A DNA stretch of 64,000 nucleotides from Paracoccaceae bacterium Fryx2 (GCA_032334235.1 JAVSGI010000003.1:1240001-1304000), one strand, 5' to 3'. Positions 28,725 to 37,253 are shown, counted from the first letter of the stretch. Notes: generated by a model not told the origin, from the sequence alone. Made by a program: numbers and translations.

Positions 28725-29402
28725 TCAGACCCTCCGGGTGAAGTTGGAAAAGAAGGTTGCGAGGCGTGCGAGCCAGCCGGTCGGCGGCGCGGAGGCAGGT
28801 TGCGATGTCGGTGCAGCGACGATTGCGGTGACCACCGGCAGGTTTGCCGGGCGCAGCAATGCCAGCGCTTCGGCAGTGGTCAGTCGCCGGACCGGCCGCG
28901 AGAAATCCACCCGCCCGTTGCGGTCGACCGCCCAGACCAGGATGGTGCCGGTCGCATAGCGGCCATCACGGAACAGATCGCGCTCGGCTTCTCGGCGCGA
29001 CCGGATCGCGGCGGGCCGAAGCCAGCCCATGAACCCCTGTGCTGCGGCGGCGCGATTGCCCGCGTTCAGATGGCGGGTCAGCGAGGCCTTGGCGATGCCG
29101 CCGGTATTGTAGTGAAACGACACCAGCGCATCGAACTCGTGCGGCTCCAGCGGCACCTTCACTGCGCGCAGCACCTCCGCCTCGTAGGCCACGATGTCGG
29201 TGCCGAAGAGCCGGAACGCCTCGCGGATCCCCGCATCCAGATCCGCAGGCATGCCGCGCGGCATCCGTACGGGATCGGGCGGCCCCGCCGCAGCGGTGTG
29301 GCCGATGCCGAAGGTCCAGATGTTTTTGACATCGAGATAGGGTCCGGGCACGAGTCCTTCGTGCCGGACGAGGGCCAGAAGCCCCCGGTCAGTCATGTGC
29401 AT
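28725..29402 (-). CDS. Phage lysozyme (GH24-type endolysin)
   Basis: About 225 aa. The N-terminal half carries the lysozyme signature RHEGLVPGPYLDVKNIWTFG followed by IGHT, with the catalytic Glu in HEG and the Thr of GIGHT. YNTGGIAKASLTRHLNAG and GFMGWLRP follow. The C-terminal region ends in a hydrophobic/amphipathic stretch (GWLARLATFFSNF), possibly a membrane-associating tail. Start candidates are ATG 29402, ATG 29396 or TTG 29414. No clear ribosome site decides. No N-terminal signal is visible, so export would rely on a holin. Confidence 0.88.
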   Translation of the reverse strand: MHMTDRGLLALVRHEGLVPGPYLDVKNIWTFGIGHTAAAGPPDPVRMPRGMPADLDAGIREAFRLFGTDIVAYEAEVLRAVKVPLEPHEFDALVSFHYNTGGIAKASLTRHLNAGNRAAAAQGFMGWLRPAAIRSRREAERDLFRDGRYATGTILVWAVDRNGRVDFSRPVRRLTTAEALALLRPANLPVVTAIVAAPTSQPASAPPTGWLARLATFFSNFTRRV

Positions 29403-29406
29403 GGGA

Positions 29407-29538
29407 TTAGCCAATAAGTGAGAGGAGCAGAATCAAGGCGGCGAGGAGGAGGCCGATGCGCAAGCGATGGCTGAAGATCAGCGCCGGATCCGCTGCGTCG
29501 CAGCGGAGGGAGCGCGCAAGGCGGAGAAGTTCATCCAT
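29407..29538 (-). CDS. 43-aa single-span membrane protein
   Basis: Starts at ATG 29538, overlapping the preceding gene's stop by 8 nt. It has a polar N-terminus (MDELLRLARSL) and a C-terminal hydrophobic run (IGLLLAALILLLSLIG). It belongs to the lysis cassette by position. The role is unknown, and a spanin- or antiholin-like function is possible. Confidence 0.6.
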   Translation of the reverse strand: MDELLRLARSLRCDAADPALIFSHRLRIGLLLAALILLLSLIG

Positions 29539-29881
29539 CGCTGTCGTCCCCCTTGCCGCTGCGCAACCGGGCGAGGACGACCTCGATGAAGGCGGGCCCA
29601 AAGACACCTACGAGATAGGCGGCCGACCCAGCAGCACCCCCGGCCGGGATGGCCTCAGGTGGCAAGCCGAGCCAGCGAGTGACAATTGCCATGGAAAGGC
29701 TGCCCATCCCGGCTGCGATCAGCCCACCCAGAAGAATGTGCCGCACTGCATCGCGGAGGCGCATTCGTGTGGTCAGGGCATTGGTCGCACCACCCAGCGC
29801 GCCCCAGGCCGCCAGAATGACGGCGGTGGAGGTCGCCAGATCGCGCAGGGCGGCGGCGACAAAGCCGGTTTCTTCGTTCAT
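29531..29881 (-). CDS. Putative phage holin
   Basis: A 116-aa membrane protein with about three hydrophobic segments (TAVILAAWGALGGATNAL, ILLGGLIAAGMGSLSMAIV, AAYLVGVFGPAFIEVVLA) and a short charged tail. It lies upstream of lysozyme. It overlaps DUF2460 by ATGA. Holin is the most likely role, from topology and place. Confidence 0.72.
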   Translation of the reverse strand: MNEETGFVAAALRDLATSTAVILAAWGALGGATNALTTRMRLRDAVRHILLGGLIAAGMGSLSMAIVTRWLGLPPEAIPAGGAAGSAAYLVGVFGPAFIEVVLARLRSGKGDDSDG

Positions 29882-30504
29882 CGCCGGATCTCCATGAGTG
29901 GGATGGATGTGATCGACCCCAACCGCTCGAGGTCGAGGGTGACGTCGAGCATGTCGGTGTCGAAGCGAACGGGGACGTCGAATTCGCAGCCCGTCGTGAT
30001 TGCGACGCCCGCGCCCGGGGCGGTGGTGAAGGTGACGCTGCCGGTGGTGGAGTCGACGCTCCAGCCCGACATCTGCTCGACCCCGTTCAGGGCGACGCGG
30101 ACGGTCCCCGCGACTGGCTTGGCGATGGCGCGGGTCCAGCTTTGGGCACCGGAAGTGTAGCGCTTCAGCAGGGCGAAGATCGTGACGGCACCATTGCCAG
30201 TGCCGATGGGCTGGTCGCTGGGGGCGACGGCCTGCGACGGCAGGCAGGATTTGTAATCGGCCCAATCCTTGTAGCGAAACCCGTGCAGGCGACCGTTGCG
30301 GGCCTCGAAGAAGGCGACCACTGCGGCCAGATCGTCGGCGCGGCGGATGCCGTAGGCGACATCATAGCGGCGGCGGGAATTGGCCCAGCTGGCATTGCGC
30401 TCTTCATCCCCAGAGGCCAACTCGACCACTTGCGTGCGCCGTTCCGGTCCGCCACGCGCCCCGCGGCTGATGTTGTCGGGGAACCTGACCTCATGGAATG
30501 CCAT
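29878..30504 (-). CDS. DUF2460 (GTA-type) distal tail protein
   Basis: A 208-aa member of the DUF2460 family (FHEVRFPDNISRGARGGPERRTQVVEL; RNGRLHGFRYKDWADYKS), known from GTA and siphophage tails as the distal tail protein. ATG 30504 overlaps the tape-measure stop as TGATG. In most relatives DUF2163 follows directly. Here a lysis cassette of five small genes is placed between them. Confidence 0.88.
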   Translation of the reverse strand: MAFHEVRFPDNISRGARGGPERRTQVVELASGDEERNASWANSRRRYDVAYGIRRADDLAAVVAFFEARNGRLHGFRYKDWADYKSCLPSQAVAPSDQPIGTGNGAVTIFALLKRYTSGAQSWTRAIAKPVAGTVRVALNGVEQMSGWSVDSTTGSVTFTTAPGAGVAITTGCEFDVPVRFDTDMLDVTLDLERLGSITSIPLMEIRR

Positions 30505-32945
30505 CACATGCCCCTCCGGCCCAGCGACACGGCACGGGCAATGTCGGCCGCCACCTGCGCGCGCGATTGCCGGAAACTCTCGGCATCGCGCGCCATGATG
30601 GTGACATTGACGGCGCGCGCGCTGGGCTGGCCATAACCAGCCGCTTCCCGGCGCGAGAGGACGCGTTCACCCCGTTGCAGGATCGCGGGAACCTCGTCTG
30701 GTTTGATCCCAGCCCAGCCGCCCGCGTGCATGCGCGGGGCACCGGCGAAGGCCAGCGCTGGAACCATGCGGCCCGGGCCTGACGCTCCGACGACACCGCC
30801 CGCATGCAGGATGTTGGCGAACAGCCCGCCCGCGCCGCCGAGGGCTCCGGACAGCGCATTGGCGATCGGGCCGAGGATAAAGCGCCGCGCTGCCAGCTTG
30901 GCCAGATCGGCGATAATCGATGTCACCAGATCGCGGAAGTCGAGCTTGCCGGTCTTGACGAAGTCGCCCACCGCGTTCTCGGCCGAGGTGAAGGCACCGA
31001 CCAATGCGCTGCCGATATCACCGCCGATGTCGCGCGCCTTGGCGGCATAGTCAGCAAGCGCGGCGGTCACTGCGCGCCAGCCAGTGACGGCCTGGTCGGC
31101 TCCCTCAGCGGCGGCAGTCCCGGCGTCGCGCGCGGCAGCACCGGCGCTTCCAGCAGCGTCGGCGGTGTCGTCAAGTTCGGTGTTCAGCGCATCGGCCGAC
31201 GTGGCAGCGCCTGCCAGCGCGGCTTCAGCCTCCGTCCCGGTACCAGTCACGGCATCGCGCAAGGCCTGCCAACTGGCCAGCGGACGGCCTGCGGCATCGG
31301 CCAGCATACCTGCCGCCTCACGATAGCCATCGGCCCGGCCACGCGCTTCGTCTGCCATCGCGCCAAGTCCGAGGTCGGGCGGCTCGAGGTAGGTGCTCGA
31401 CAGGGCCGCCGAGAAGGCATCCGCTGCCGCAGCACCAGCTGCGGTTGCGGCACCCTCGAACGGGTTTCCAATCCGGCCCAATTGGACTGAATCCAGCGTG
31501 CCGATCCGGACGCCACCTTCGCCGACGGCCCAGTCCGGCAGCAGGGCCAGCGCGGCGTTCAAGCCATTGATGAAGTTGTTGATCCGGGTGACTACGCCGT
31601 TCAGCATGGCCTCAACACCAGAGATCAGCCCGTTTGCGGCCTGAAAGGCGAAGTCGCCAATGGCGCCGGGCAGACTGCCCCAGATTGCGACGGCCGCATC
31701 ATAAGCCCCTTGGAAGATGGCGGCGGTCCGGTCTCCAAAGCTGACCACGCCCCCGATGGTGCCTTCGAGCGCCGAGATCCCGGCCGCCTTCAGCCCCTCC
31801 CAACCAGCGGCCATGTTGGCGAAGGCGGCGTCGAGCGCCAGGCCGATGCGCGACCAGACTTCCTTGGCGAGATCGCCCAGCAGGCGAAACGCTTCGCCCA
31901 CGCCGCCGACCCGAGCGACCAGTTGGGAGAACTGATAGACCAACTCGCCCGCACCCACGATCAAGGCCCCGATGCCGGTGCGGATCAGCGCCCCGCGCAG
32001 GAAGACCAGTGCTGTGGCCAGCCCGCGCACGGACAAGGCAGCCGACGCCATGCCCGCCACCCAGCGGCCCGCCATGATGCCAGCGAAAGTCGCGGCATAG
32101 GTGGTCAGCCGCCCGAGGTTGTCGAACAGCGACGTGATCGCACGCCCGATGGGCCCGGTGCCGCGCGCCATGTCGGCCAGTGAGTTCGCCACCGTCTCCA
32201 GCGCCGGTGCGACGGCGACGGTGAGGCGGTTGGTCAGGCCGATCCAGATCAGGCTCAGGCGCGCGATGGCGTCACCCGAGCGTTCGATCTGGGCGGAGTC
32301 ACTTGCGCTGACCGCCACCCCGAAGTCGCGCACATCCTGTGCCGCTTCGCGCAGGGTCGCAGAGTCGATGCGCAAGAAGGCAAGCGCTGCGCGGTCGCCA
32401 AAAAGATCAGAGGCGACCGCCGCGCGTTCGGCTTCGGGGACAAACTGGTTCAGCGCCTCCTGAATGGCCACAATGCGCTGATCCAATGGCATCGCCTGCA
32501 ACTCTGCGGCCGTCAGGTTCAGGCGCTGCAACGCGCCCACGGCCGCGCCCGAACCGGTGGCTGCTTCTGACAGCCGCGTGGTCAGCTTCTTCGTGGCCTG
32601 CTCGATCTCGCCTATCGACACACCGGCCAGTTCCCCGGCCCATGTCAGCGTTTGCACGCTCTCGACCGTCGTCTGCATCGATTGTGCGAGCTTCGCCTGC
32701 GCATCGACGTTCGAGAGTCCCGAGCGGATCATCGCCACGCCAGCCGCCGCCGCAGCGACGGTCACCGCCGCAAGCGCAATCCCGGCCTTGCGGGCAAAAC
32801 TGCCAAGCCGGGCATTCGCCAGCTCCATCTCGGAGGACAGACGGCCAAAGCCGCGCGCACCGGCGTCGCCGATACCTTCCAGCTCAGCGCGCACCTGACG
32901 GCCGCCCTCGGCCACCAAACGAACACTGACCCTTTTCTCAGCCAT
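30504..32945 (-). CDS. Tail tape measure protein
   Basis: An 813-aa protein with a coiled, Ala-rich N-terminus (RLVAEGGRQVRAELEGIGDAGARGFGRLSSEMELANARLG), a hydrophobic central part (TTYAATFAGIMAGRWVAGMASAALSV) and a C-terminal GTA/lambda-tail-like domain (GDIGSALVGAFTSAENAVGDF, FRDLVTSIIADLAKLAARRFI). Its length sets tail length. It directly follows the frameshifted chaperone gene, the standard siphophage order. Confidence 0.88.
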   Translation of the reverse strand: MAEKRVSVRLVAEGGRQVRAELEGIGDAGARGFGRLSSEMELANARLGSFARKAGIALAAVTVAAAAAGVAMIRSGLSNVDAQAKLAQSMQTTVESVQTLTWAGELAGVSIGEIEQATKKLTTRLSEAATGSGAAVGALQRLNLTAAELQAMPLDQRIVAIQEALNQFVPEAERAAVASDLFGDRAALAFLRIDSATLREAAQDVRDFGVAVSASDSAQIERSGDAIARLSLIWIGLTNRLTVAVAPALETVANSLADMARGTGPIGRAITSLFDNLGRLTTYAATFAGIMAGRWVAGMASAALSVRGLATALVFLRGALIRTGIGALIVGAGELVYQFSQLVARVGGVGEAFRLLGDLAKEVWSRIGLALDAAFANMAAGWEGLKAAGISALEGTIGGVVSFGDRTAAIFQGAYDAAVAIWGSLPGAIGDFAFQAANGLISGVEAMLNGVVTRINNFINGLNAALALLPDWAVGEGGVRIGTLDSVQLGRIGNPFEGAATAAGAAAADAFSAALSSTYLEPPDLGLGAMADEARGRADGYREAAGMLADAAGRPLASWQALRDAVTGTGTEAEAALAGAATSADALNTELDDTADAAGSAGAAARDAGTAAAEGADQAVTGWRAVTAALADYAAKARDIGGDIGSALVGAFTSAENAVGDFVKTGKLDFRDLVTSIIADLAKLAARRFILGPIANALSGALGGAGGLFANILHAGGVVGASGPGRMVPALAFAGAPRMHAGGWAGIKPDEVPAILQRGERVLSRREAAGYGQPSARAVNVTIMARDAESFRQSRAQVAADIARAVSLGRRGM

Positions 32946-33258
32946 GGTCGTCTCCGATCTGTTCGTTCAGTTTGCGCACCATCACCGCCTCGATCTCGGG
33001 CAGCAGTTCGGCGGCGATCAGGGCATCAATGCCCAGCGCTGCTGCGAGGCAGAGCGCCGCGCCCATGTCCCAGCCGAGCACCGCGCCGGGGATCACCCGC
33101 AATTGCCCGCCGAGGCGGCCGACCAGGTCCCAGATCTGCCAGCCCTCCTGCGTCTTTGGTCGGTTCAGTCGTTCGGGGCAGTCCGGGCAGCGCCCCGTGC
33201 AGGCCGCGCAGTAGCGGTCGCCCCCGCCGAAGGACCATTCGGCAAGGGCGCGGAGACG
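32938..33258 (-). CDS. Tail assembly chaperone extension reached by -1 frameshift (T-like)
   Basis: An open frame of 106 residues with no usable start codon at its beginning. It enters from the slippery site and ends at TGA 32938-32940, overlapping the tape-measure start. It includes a zinc-ribbon-like CAAC..CPDC pair and the conserved-looking WQIWDLVGRLGGQLRVIPG and GIDALIAAELLPEIEAVM. The joined product would be 221 aa, parallel to lambda gpGT. The cysteine motif and good protein character support translation. Confidence 0.8.
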   Translation of the reverse strand, partial: RLRALAEWSFGGGDRYCAACTGRCPDCPERLNRPKTQEGWQIWDLVGRLGGQLRVIPGAVLGWDMGAALCLAAALGIDALIAAELLPEIEAVMVRKLNEQIGDDHG

Positions 33259-33602
33259 TTTTTTTCCGCGTCCAGGATCAGACCCTTTGCGACGTATTGG
33301 GTCTGGAACGCCTCGAAGACCGGCCAGATTTCCAGCAGCGCGTCGATGCCCTCGGGGGTGACGGGCACAACATTGCCAGCGTCATCGCCCACGCCCTCCC
33401 AATCCAGAACCGCACGCCGGGCCACCGCCTTGGCCATGGTCAGCGCCAGTTCCTCTTGGGTGGCCGTGGCCGGCAGAGCTTCGATGGCAGGATCGGCGCG
33501 GGCCGAGACCATCAGGGCGGTAGTCAGCGGTGCGACCTGCAGGCGCAGGCCGGGGGCCAGGGTCAGCCACGCGGGCGCGGCGGTCAGGTTCAGTCTGATC
33601 AT
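33165..33602 (-). CDS. Tail assembly chaperone, 0-frame product (G-like)
   Basis: A 145-aa protein starting at ATG 33602 (MIRLNLTAAPAWLTLAPGLR). An upstream in-frame extension to 33644 is not needed. It lies between tail tube and tape measure, where lambda gene G sits. The final about 30 residues after the slippery site are Ala/Pro/Arg-rich. Codon 115 (AAC, 33258-33260) ends a slippery heptamer that lets some ribosomes shift into the T-like frame. Confidence 0.85.
   Translation of the reverse strand: MIRLNLTAAPAWLTLAPGLRLQVAPLTTALMVSARADPAIEALPATATQEELALTMAKAVARRAVLDWEGVGDDAGNVVPVTPEGIDALLEIWPVFEAFQTQYVAKGLILDAEKNVSAPLPNGPSAGATATARPARGAARTAPND
33258..33264 (-). promoter_or_regulatory. Slippery heptamer A-AAA-AAC for -1 frameshifting
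   Basis: On the minus strand the 0-frame codons are GAA AAA AAC, giving the canonical X-XXY-YYZ heptamer A-AAA-AAC. A slip of -1 here leads into the open frame 33258-32938. This is one of the most efficient bacterial slip sequences and sits exactly where lambda-type phages shift between G and T. Confidence 0.82.
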
Positions 33603-33604
33603 GT

Positions 33605-34543
33605 TCAGTATCCCAATACGGTGTTGATGAGGACGGCGGTGCACATACGGGCGGGGCTGACGGCTTTGGCCGCCTGCCAGTCGAAGGTGGCCTGGATGCC
33701 TTGCGGGCCGGGGATCTCGATCCGGGGGCGCGGCAGATAAACGGCATGGGCGGTGAAGGTGAAACTTGCGTTAGCGCCAAGGCTCCAGGCGAAGACCAAC
33801 TCGCAAGGGCTGCCGTCGATGGCTTGCGTGATCAGCGTGCTGTCGGCGAAGCGCACCTCCACCCGGCCGGTCAGCGCGGCCATACCCGGATCGGCCCCTT
33901 CGATCCGCCCGTCCGAGCGGATGGTCTCGATCCGGTCGAGGTTGTTGGAATAGGTCACCTCAGCCGAGACGACGTTGCCGAGCGGCGTGCCGTTCCGCGT
34001 GATCGCCCCGTTGAAATGGCCGAACCGTTGCAAGGCCAGCGATGTGAGCGTGCCAGCAGCTGTGGTCGCTGCGACGGTTTCCCCCTGTGCCACCAGCCGC
34101 GCTGTCGCCGTCAGCAAGCCCGAGCGCGCCATCTGCCACGAAAGCTGATCGACGACGCAGCCGGTGTACATCGCAAAGCGCGGCACCTCGGGCATGGCCG
34201 CCTCGATGGCGAGGCTCGGCAGCGTCCAGTTGCCCGATTGGAAGGTGTGGGTTTTGGGCGTGGTGCCGGTGGTGGCAGGCTGACCGAAGGCGGCCTTCAG
34301 CCAGAGGCCGAGGTTCTCGACATCGATCGGTACGACAACATCGCCGTCAGCGGTGACCGCATCCTTGATCGGCGCCAGCGGGTCGCGCCCCTGGCCCAGT
34401 AATTCCGAGGCGATCAGCGGCTGCTCGGACCCAAGCGTGGTGCTGGCAAAGGGCACCGTGCGAAATCCCGTGGCGGGCGCGGTGCCATAGACGGTTTCGA
34501 ACGCAAGCGCCATTTGCGCCCGCGCCCCATGGGCTCGTGCCAT
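33605..34543 (-). CDS. Phage major tail tube protein
   Basis: A 312-aa protein located between tail terminator and chaperone genes. Beta-rich sequence with VVPIDVENLGLWLKAAFGQP and TLTSLALQRFGHFNGAITRN resembles the phage tail tube family (TTP, Pfam tail_tube_2-like). The C-terminal end has an Ig-like look (ASFTFTAHAVYLPRPRIEI). The function follows from position and fold features, not from a single motif. Confidence 0.78.
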   Translation of the reverse strand: MARAHGARAQMALAFETVYGTAPATGFRTVPFASTTLGSEQPLIASELLGQGRDPLAPIKDAVTADGDVVVPIDVENLGLWLKAAFGQPATTGTTPKTHTFQSGNWTLPSLAIEAAMPEVPRFAMYTGCVVDQLSWQMARSGLLTATARLVAQGETVAATTAAGTLTSLALQRFGHFNGAITRNGTPLGNVVSAEVTYSNNLDRIETIRSDGRIEGADPGMAALTGRVEVRFADSTLITQAIDGSPCELVFAWSLGANASFTFTAHAVYLPRPRIEIPGPQGIQATFDWQAAKAVSPARMCTAVLINTVLGY

Positions 34544-34567
34544 CGTGTTCTCCTGTGGTGAATGGGG

Positions 34568-34987
34568 TCAGGCCAGCGGATCGGCCGTGGAATAGTGCAG
34601 GATGACCGGAATCACCGCCGCCTTCAGGTTGGCGGCGCCCTCGACCGGCAGATCAACCGGGCGCGGCGCTTCCGCCTCGACCCAGTCGCAGAGCCCGCCC
34701 AGCGTGCGGTCGGCAGCGATCGCCACGCCGATGCTGGCGCAGAGCGTGTCGAAGGCCGCGTCGCGGGCGGCACCCTGAACGACGGCCTCGATCTCGGCCC
34801 GTTGCTGGTAGTGGTAACGCAGCGGCGACAGCGTGACCTCCGGCTCTCCAGGCTCGCCATCCCGCAGGATCAGAAGGCCCGCAGTGGGTACGCGCTCGGG
34901 CAGCACACCGCCACGCAGGGCCGTGGCCGGCAGCGCCGAAAGCCGCGCGTGCAACGCGGTGAGGATGGTTTCGCGGGGAGTGGGCAT
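34568..34987 (-). CDS. Tail terminator-like protein
   Basis: A 139-aa protein (TPRETILTALHARLSALPAT, RAEIEAVVQGAARDAAFDTLCASIG) of the kind often annotated as acyl-CoA transferase in Rhodobacter phages but placed as the tail terminator by synteny. Its start at 34987 is only 19 nt from the start of the divergent ART-like cargo gene. Confidence 0.7.
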   Translation of the reverse strand: MPTPRETILTALHARLSALPATALRGGVLPERVPTAGLLILRDGEPGEPEVTLSPLRYHYQQRAEIEAVVQGAARDAAFDTLCASIGVAIAADRTLGGLCDWVEAEAPRPVDLPVEGAANLKAAVIPVILHYSTADPLA

Positions 34988-35006
34988 ATGCTATTCCGGC
35001 GAACTT

Positions 35007-35816
35007 ATGAAGCTCAAAGAGGCAGCAGCAGTTAGCTGGGCGGCTGCCAAGCAAGACTGGCACAAAACAAACACAAAGCGGCTGATCATGACTCCATCAA
35101 CTCCACTTCCGATTGTTGACACTTTCACCAAGCCGTACAAGGCGTGGAGAACTAGGGCTCCCACGGCTGAGGAAGTCGTTGAAAATCAAAGTGCTGCCCA
35201 AATCAAGGAAGAGCTCATTGCCTGTGTTTCTAACGCGCATTCAGCTGCCGACTATATGCTCAAAGTCCAAGTCGACAATGCTCTTGGCAATTATGTCGAA
35301 ACCGCCTTGCAGACCAGTGGCGAATACAGATGTTGGCAAAAAGCGATGCCTTCGAAGACCCCAAATGCGATCTCAAAATATCAGAAGGATCTCACGGGTA
35401 GCAATCTAGCTGAGGTGTCGAACGAGATAGGTCAGCATGGCTCTTTTCTTGCACATGGCCAATCTATGTTTCACGGTGGATTATGGACAGGCGGGTCGGT
35501 TGTAGTAACTTCGCGTCCGCTTTCGACTTCGCTTTGCCCCCAAGTGGCCTTGAGGAACGCAGAATTCAATGCCAAGGCTTATGATGCTGGTCGACTGGAC
35601 TTGCTCGTTCTGCGAGTGGCTGGGCTGGAAGTCAAAGCTTTTGTGTTCAAACGAAATGGCACAAAACTTGGCCATGAAAGCGAGATATTGCTTTCATCAG
35701 GTGTGACCTTGAAATTGATAGCCGAAACGCTCGTTCGTTCTGACTATCCAGCCACAAAATCCAATCACCCCCCGAAGGCGATCTCAGTTTATGTCTTGGA
35801 CGTCGACGTTTCGTGA
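35007..35816 (+). CDS. ADP-ribosyltransferase-like cargo protein, opposite strand to late operon
   Basis: A 269-aa protein not assigned to a named family. Its C-terminal half has the order of motifs of the R-S-E type ADP-ribosyltransferases: FHGGLW (His in place of Arg, about residue 155), STS (about 173), then HESEILLSSG with an E-x-E pair (about 225-227). The strand-rich stretch between them (LDLLVLRVAGLEVKAFVF) fits too. If real it would transfer ADP-ribose from NAD+. The N-terminal about 100 residues are helical with no known domain. It is clearly AT-richer than its neighbours. ATG 35007 is the first in-frame start, with 35088 an alternative. Neither has a strong ribosome site. Confidence 0.62.
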   Translation: MKLKEAAAVSWAAAKQDWHKTNTKRLIMTPSTPLPIVDTFTKPYKAWRTRAPTAEEVVENQSAAQIKEELIACVSNAHSAADYMLKVQVDNALGNYVETALQTSGEYRCWQKAMPSKTPNAISKYQKDLTGSNLAEVSNEIGQHGSFLAHGQSMFHGGLWTGGSVVVTSRPLSTSLCPQVALRNAEFNAKAYDAGRLDLLVLRVAGLEVKAFVFKRNGTKLGHESEILLSSGVTLKLIAETLVRSDYPATKSNHPPKAISVYVLDVDVS

Positions 35817-35879
35817 TTGGCCGGAAAGATAGCGACCTTCGTCTGAAAACGCTGGCTTAGAAGTTTGCAACCGTTCCAG

Positions 35880-36503
35880 TCAATCCTCCACCCAGTTCGC
35901 CACGATCAGCCCCGGCACACCGTCTGCCGCCCGCTCCGCATCTCGCGCCAGATCCAGCCGCTTCGGCAGCTTGACCTGCGGCACCAACAGGAAGATCGGC
36001 GCAGTCACCAAGCCCCTGCCGGTCTTTGACTTTGGAGCCACGGCCCGACCCTTGGTGTTCAGCCGCCCCTCGGCCACCAACAAGCTCGGCCCTCTCCGGC
36101 GGTAGATGAACCGCAGCCGCAAGCCGGATCGGCGTTCCCATTCGCCGGGGGTGATCCGGCCGCCGCGCGTGGATTTTCCTGCCGCTGGCGTGGGGATCGC
36201 CAGCCAGAACCCGTTCTTCGAGCGGATCAGCGGGCCGGTGTCATGCGCGCCGATGATCACCGGCGCATTCGACCAGACCAGCGCCGCCGCGTTTAGGCTT
36301 TCGCCGGACTTCGGGAAGCTGGCGGAGCGGATCGAGTTGGCGAGGCGTGTGCCCAGCCCCGCGCCAGTGATCTGGCCACGCCAAGCGGATTTCAGGCCGG
36401 TCCCAGCCTCGCGCATCGCGGCGGTGACGGCGCGTTCACCAGCCGCGACCTCGGCCGCCATCAGGGCGACGATGTCAGGATCGATGGTGAGCTTCAGTTT
36501 CAC
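35880..36503 (-). CDS. HK97 gp10-like / minor structural protein
   Basis: A 207-aa protein in the head-tail connector region. The N-terminus KLKLTIDPDIVALMAAEVAAGERAV and the basic, Ala-rich body resemble gp10-like/minor tail proteins that pair with the neck. It overlaps the upstream gene by ATGA. Exact role inferred from position. Confidence 0.62.
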   Translation of the reverse strand: MKLKLTIDPDIVALMAAEVAAGERAVTAAMREAGTGLKSAWRGQITGAGLGTRLANSIRSASFPKSGESLNAAALVWSNAPVIIGAHDTGPLIRSKNGFWLAIPTPAAGKSTRGGRITPGEWERRSGLRLRFIYRRRGPSLLVAEGRLNTKGRAVAPKSKTGRGLVTAPIFLLVPQVKLPKRLDLARDAERAADGVPGLIVANWVED

Positions 36504-36814
36504 GCTGGGCTCAGATCAACGGTCCAGACCAGCCGCTCGCGGTCGCGGACCGGCTCGCCTTGTATAATGAAGGCGTCCCAGCCAATCTCGATCCGGTCGC
36601 CGGGGCGCGGATTCGGCACCTCGGCCACGCGCAGGTCGATCCGGGTGGTTTCGGACCAGAGCCGGGCATCGCCAAAGTTTGTCACCTCGTCTGGACGCCG
36701 AACAACGGCGCGCACCAGAACTGGCGTGCCGCCATCGGATGTGTAGATCGCCGCCGCGCCGATGTTCGGATCGGCGAAGAGCACCGCGAGCGCATTTTCA
36801 AAGGCGAGCGACAT
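36500..36814 (-). CDS. Head-tail joining protein
   Basis: A 104-aa protein (MSLAFENALAVLFADPNIGA; VPNPRPGDRIEIGWDAFIIQGEPVRD) that looks like the small beta-barrel head-completion proteins of lambdoid phages (gpFII-like). It lies upstream of the gp10-like gene. The toxin-antitoxin pair separates it from the capsid gene. Confidence 0.68.
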   Translation of the reverse strand: MSLAFENALAVLFADPNIGAAAIYTSDGGTPVLVRAVVRRPDEVTNFGDARLWSETTRIDLRVAEVPNPRPGDRIEIGWDAFIIQGEPVRDRERLVWTVDLSPA

Positions 36815-36872
36815 CTTTTCCCTTTCTTATGGAAGTTTCATGCACTATATTTCCCCCAGACAGGAGGATGCA

Positions 36873-37253
36873 ATGACCCACCCCCGCAATCTTGCTCCCG
36901 CTCCAGATCGCAATGCCGTCCTCACCAAGGCCATGCTTCGTGCCGCCGAGCGGCTGGGCCTTTCCGGACGTCAGCTTGCAGAAATCGTTGGCGTGTCTGA
37001 AGCAACCGTGTCGCGACTCAAGCGCGGCGAGGCCACGCTCGAGGCCGGGTCGAAACCTTTTGAACTCGCGGCACTTCTCGTTCGCGCGTTCCGCTCGCTC
37101 GACGCCATCACGGGCGGCGACGAAGCGGTTGCCCGGGTGTGGATGGCGGCGGCCAACTCGGCCCTTGCCGCACCACCACTTGAACGGATGGCGACTGTGC
37201 AGGGACTTGTCGATGTCACGACCTATCTTGACGCCCGCCGCGCTCCGGTCTGA
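36873..37253 (+). CDS. Xre/MbcA/ParS-type antitoxin (DUF2384)
   Basis: A 126-aa antitoxin. A helix-turn-helix (LSGRQLAEIVGVSEATVSRLKRG) is followed by a toxin-binding C-terminal part (KPFELAALLVRAFRSLDAITGGDEAVARVWM), as in Xre partners of RES toxins. The start ATG 36873 has AGGAGG 5 nt upstream. An earlier ATG at 36868 is out of frame. It overlaps the toxin gene by 41 nt. Autoregulation through the short upstream region, which holds a GGAA...TTCC half-palindrome, is likely. Confidence 0.85.
   Translation: MTHPRNLAPAPDRNAVLTKAMLRAAERLGLSGRQLAEIVGVSEATVSRLKRGEATLEAGSKPFELAALLVRAFRSLDAITGGDEAVARVWMAAANSALAAPPLERMATVQGLVDVTTYLDARRAPV

Noticed and set aside
34833-35006. N-terminal extension of the ART-like gene back to 34833
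   Set aside because: It would overlap the start and coding region of the tail terminator on the other strand and lacks a ribosome site; its composition is that of the shadow frame.
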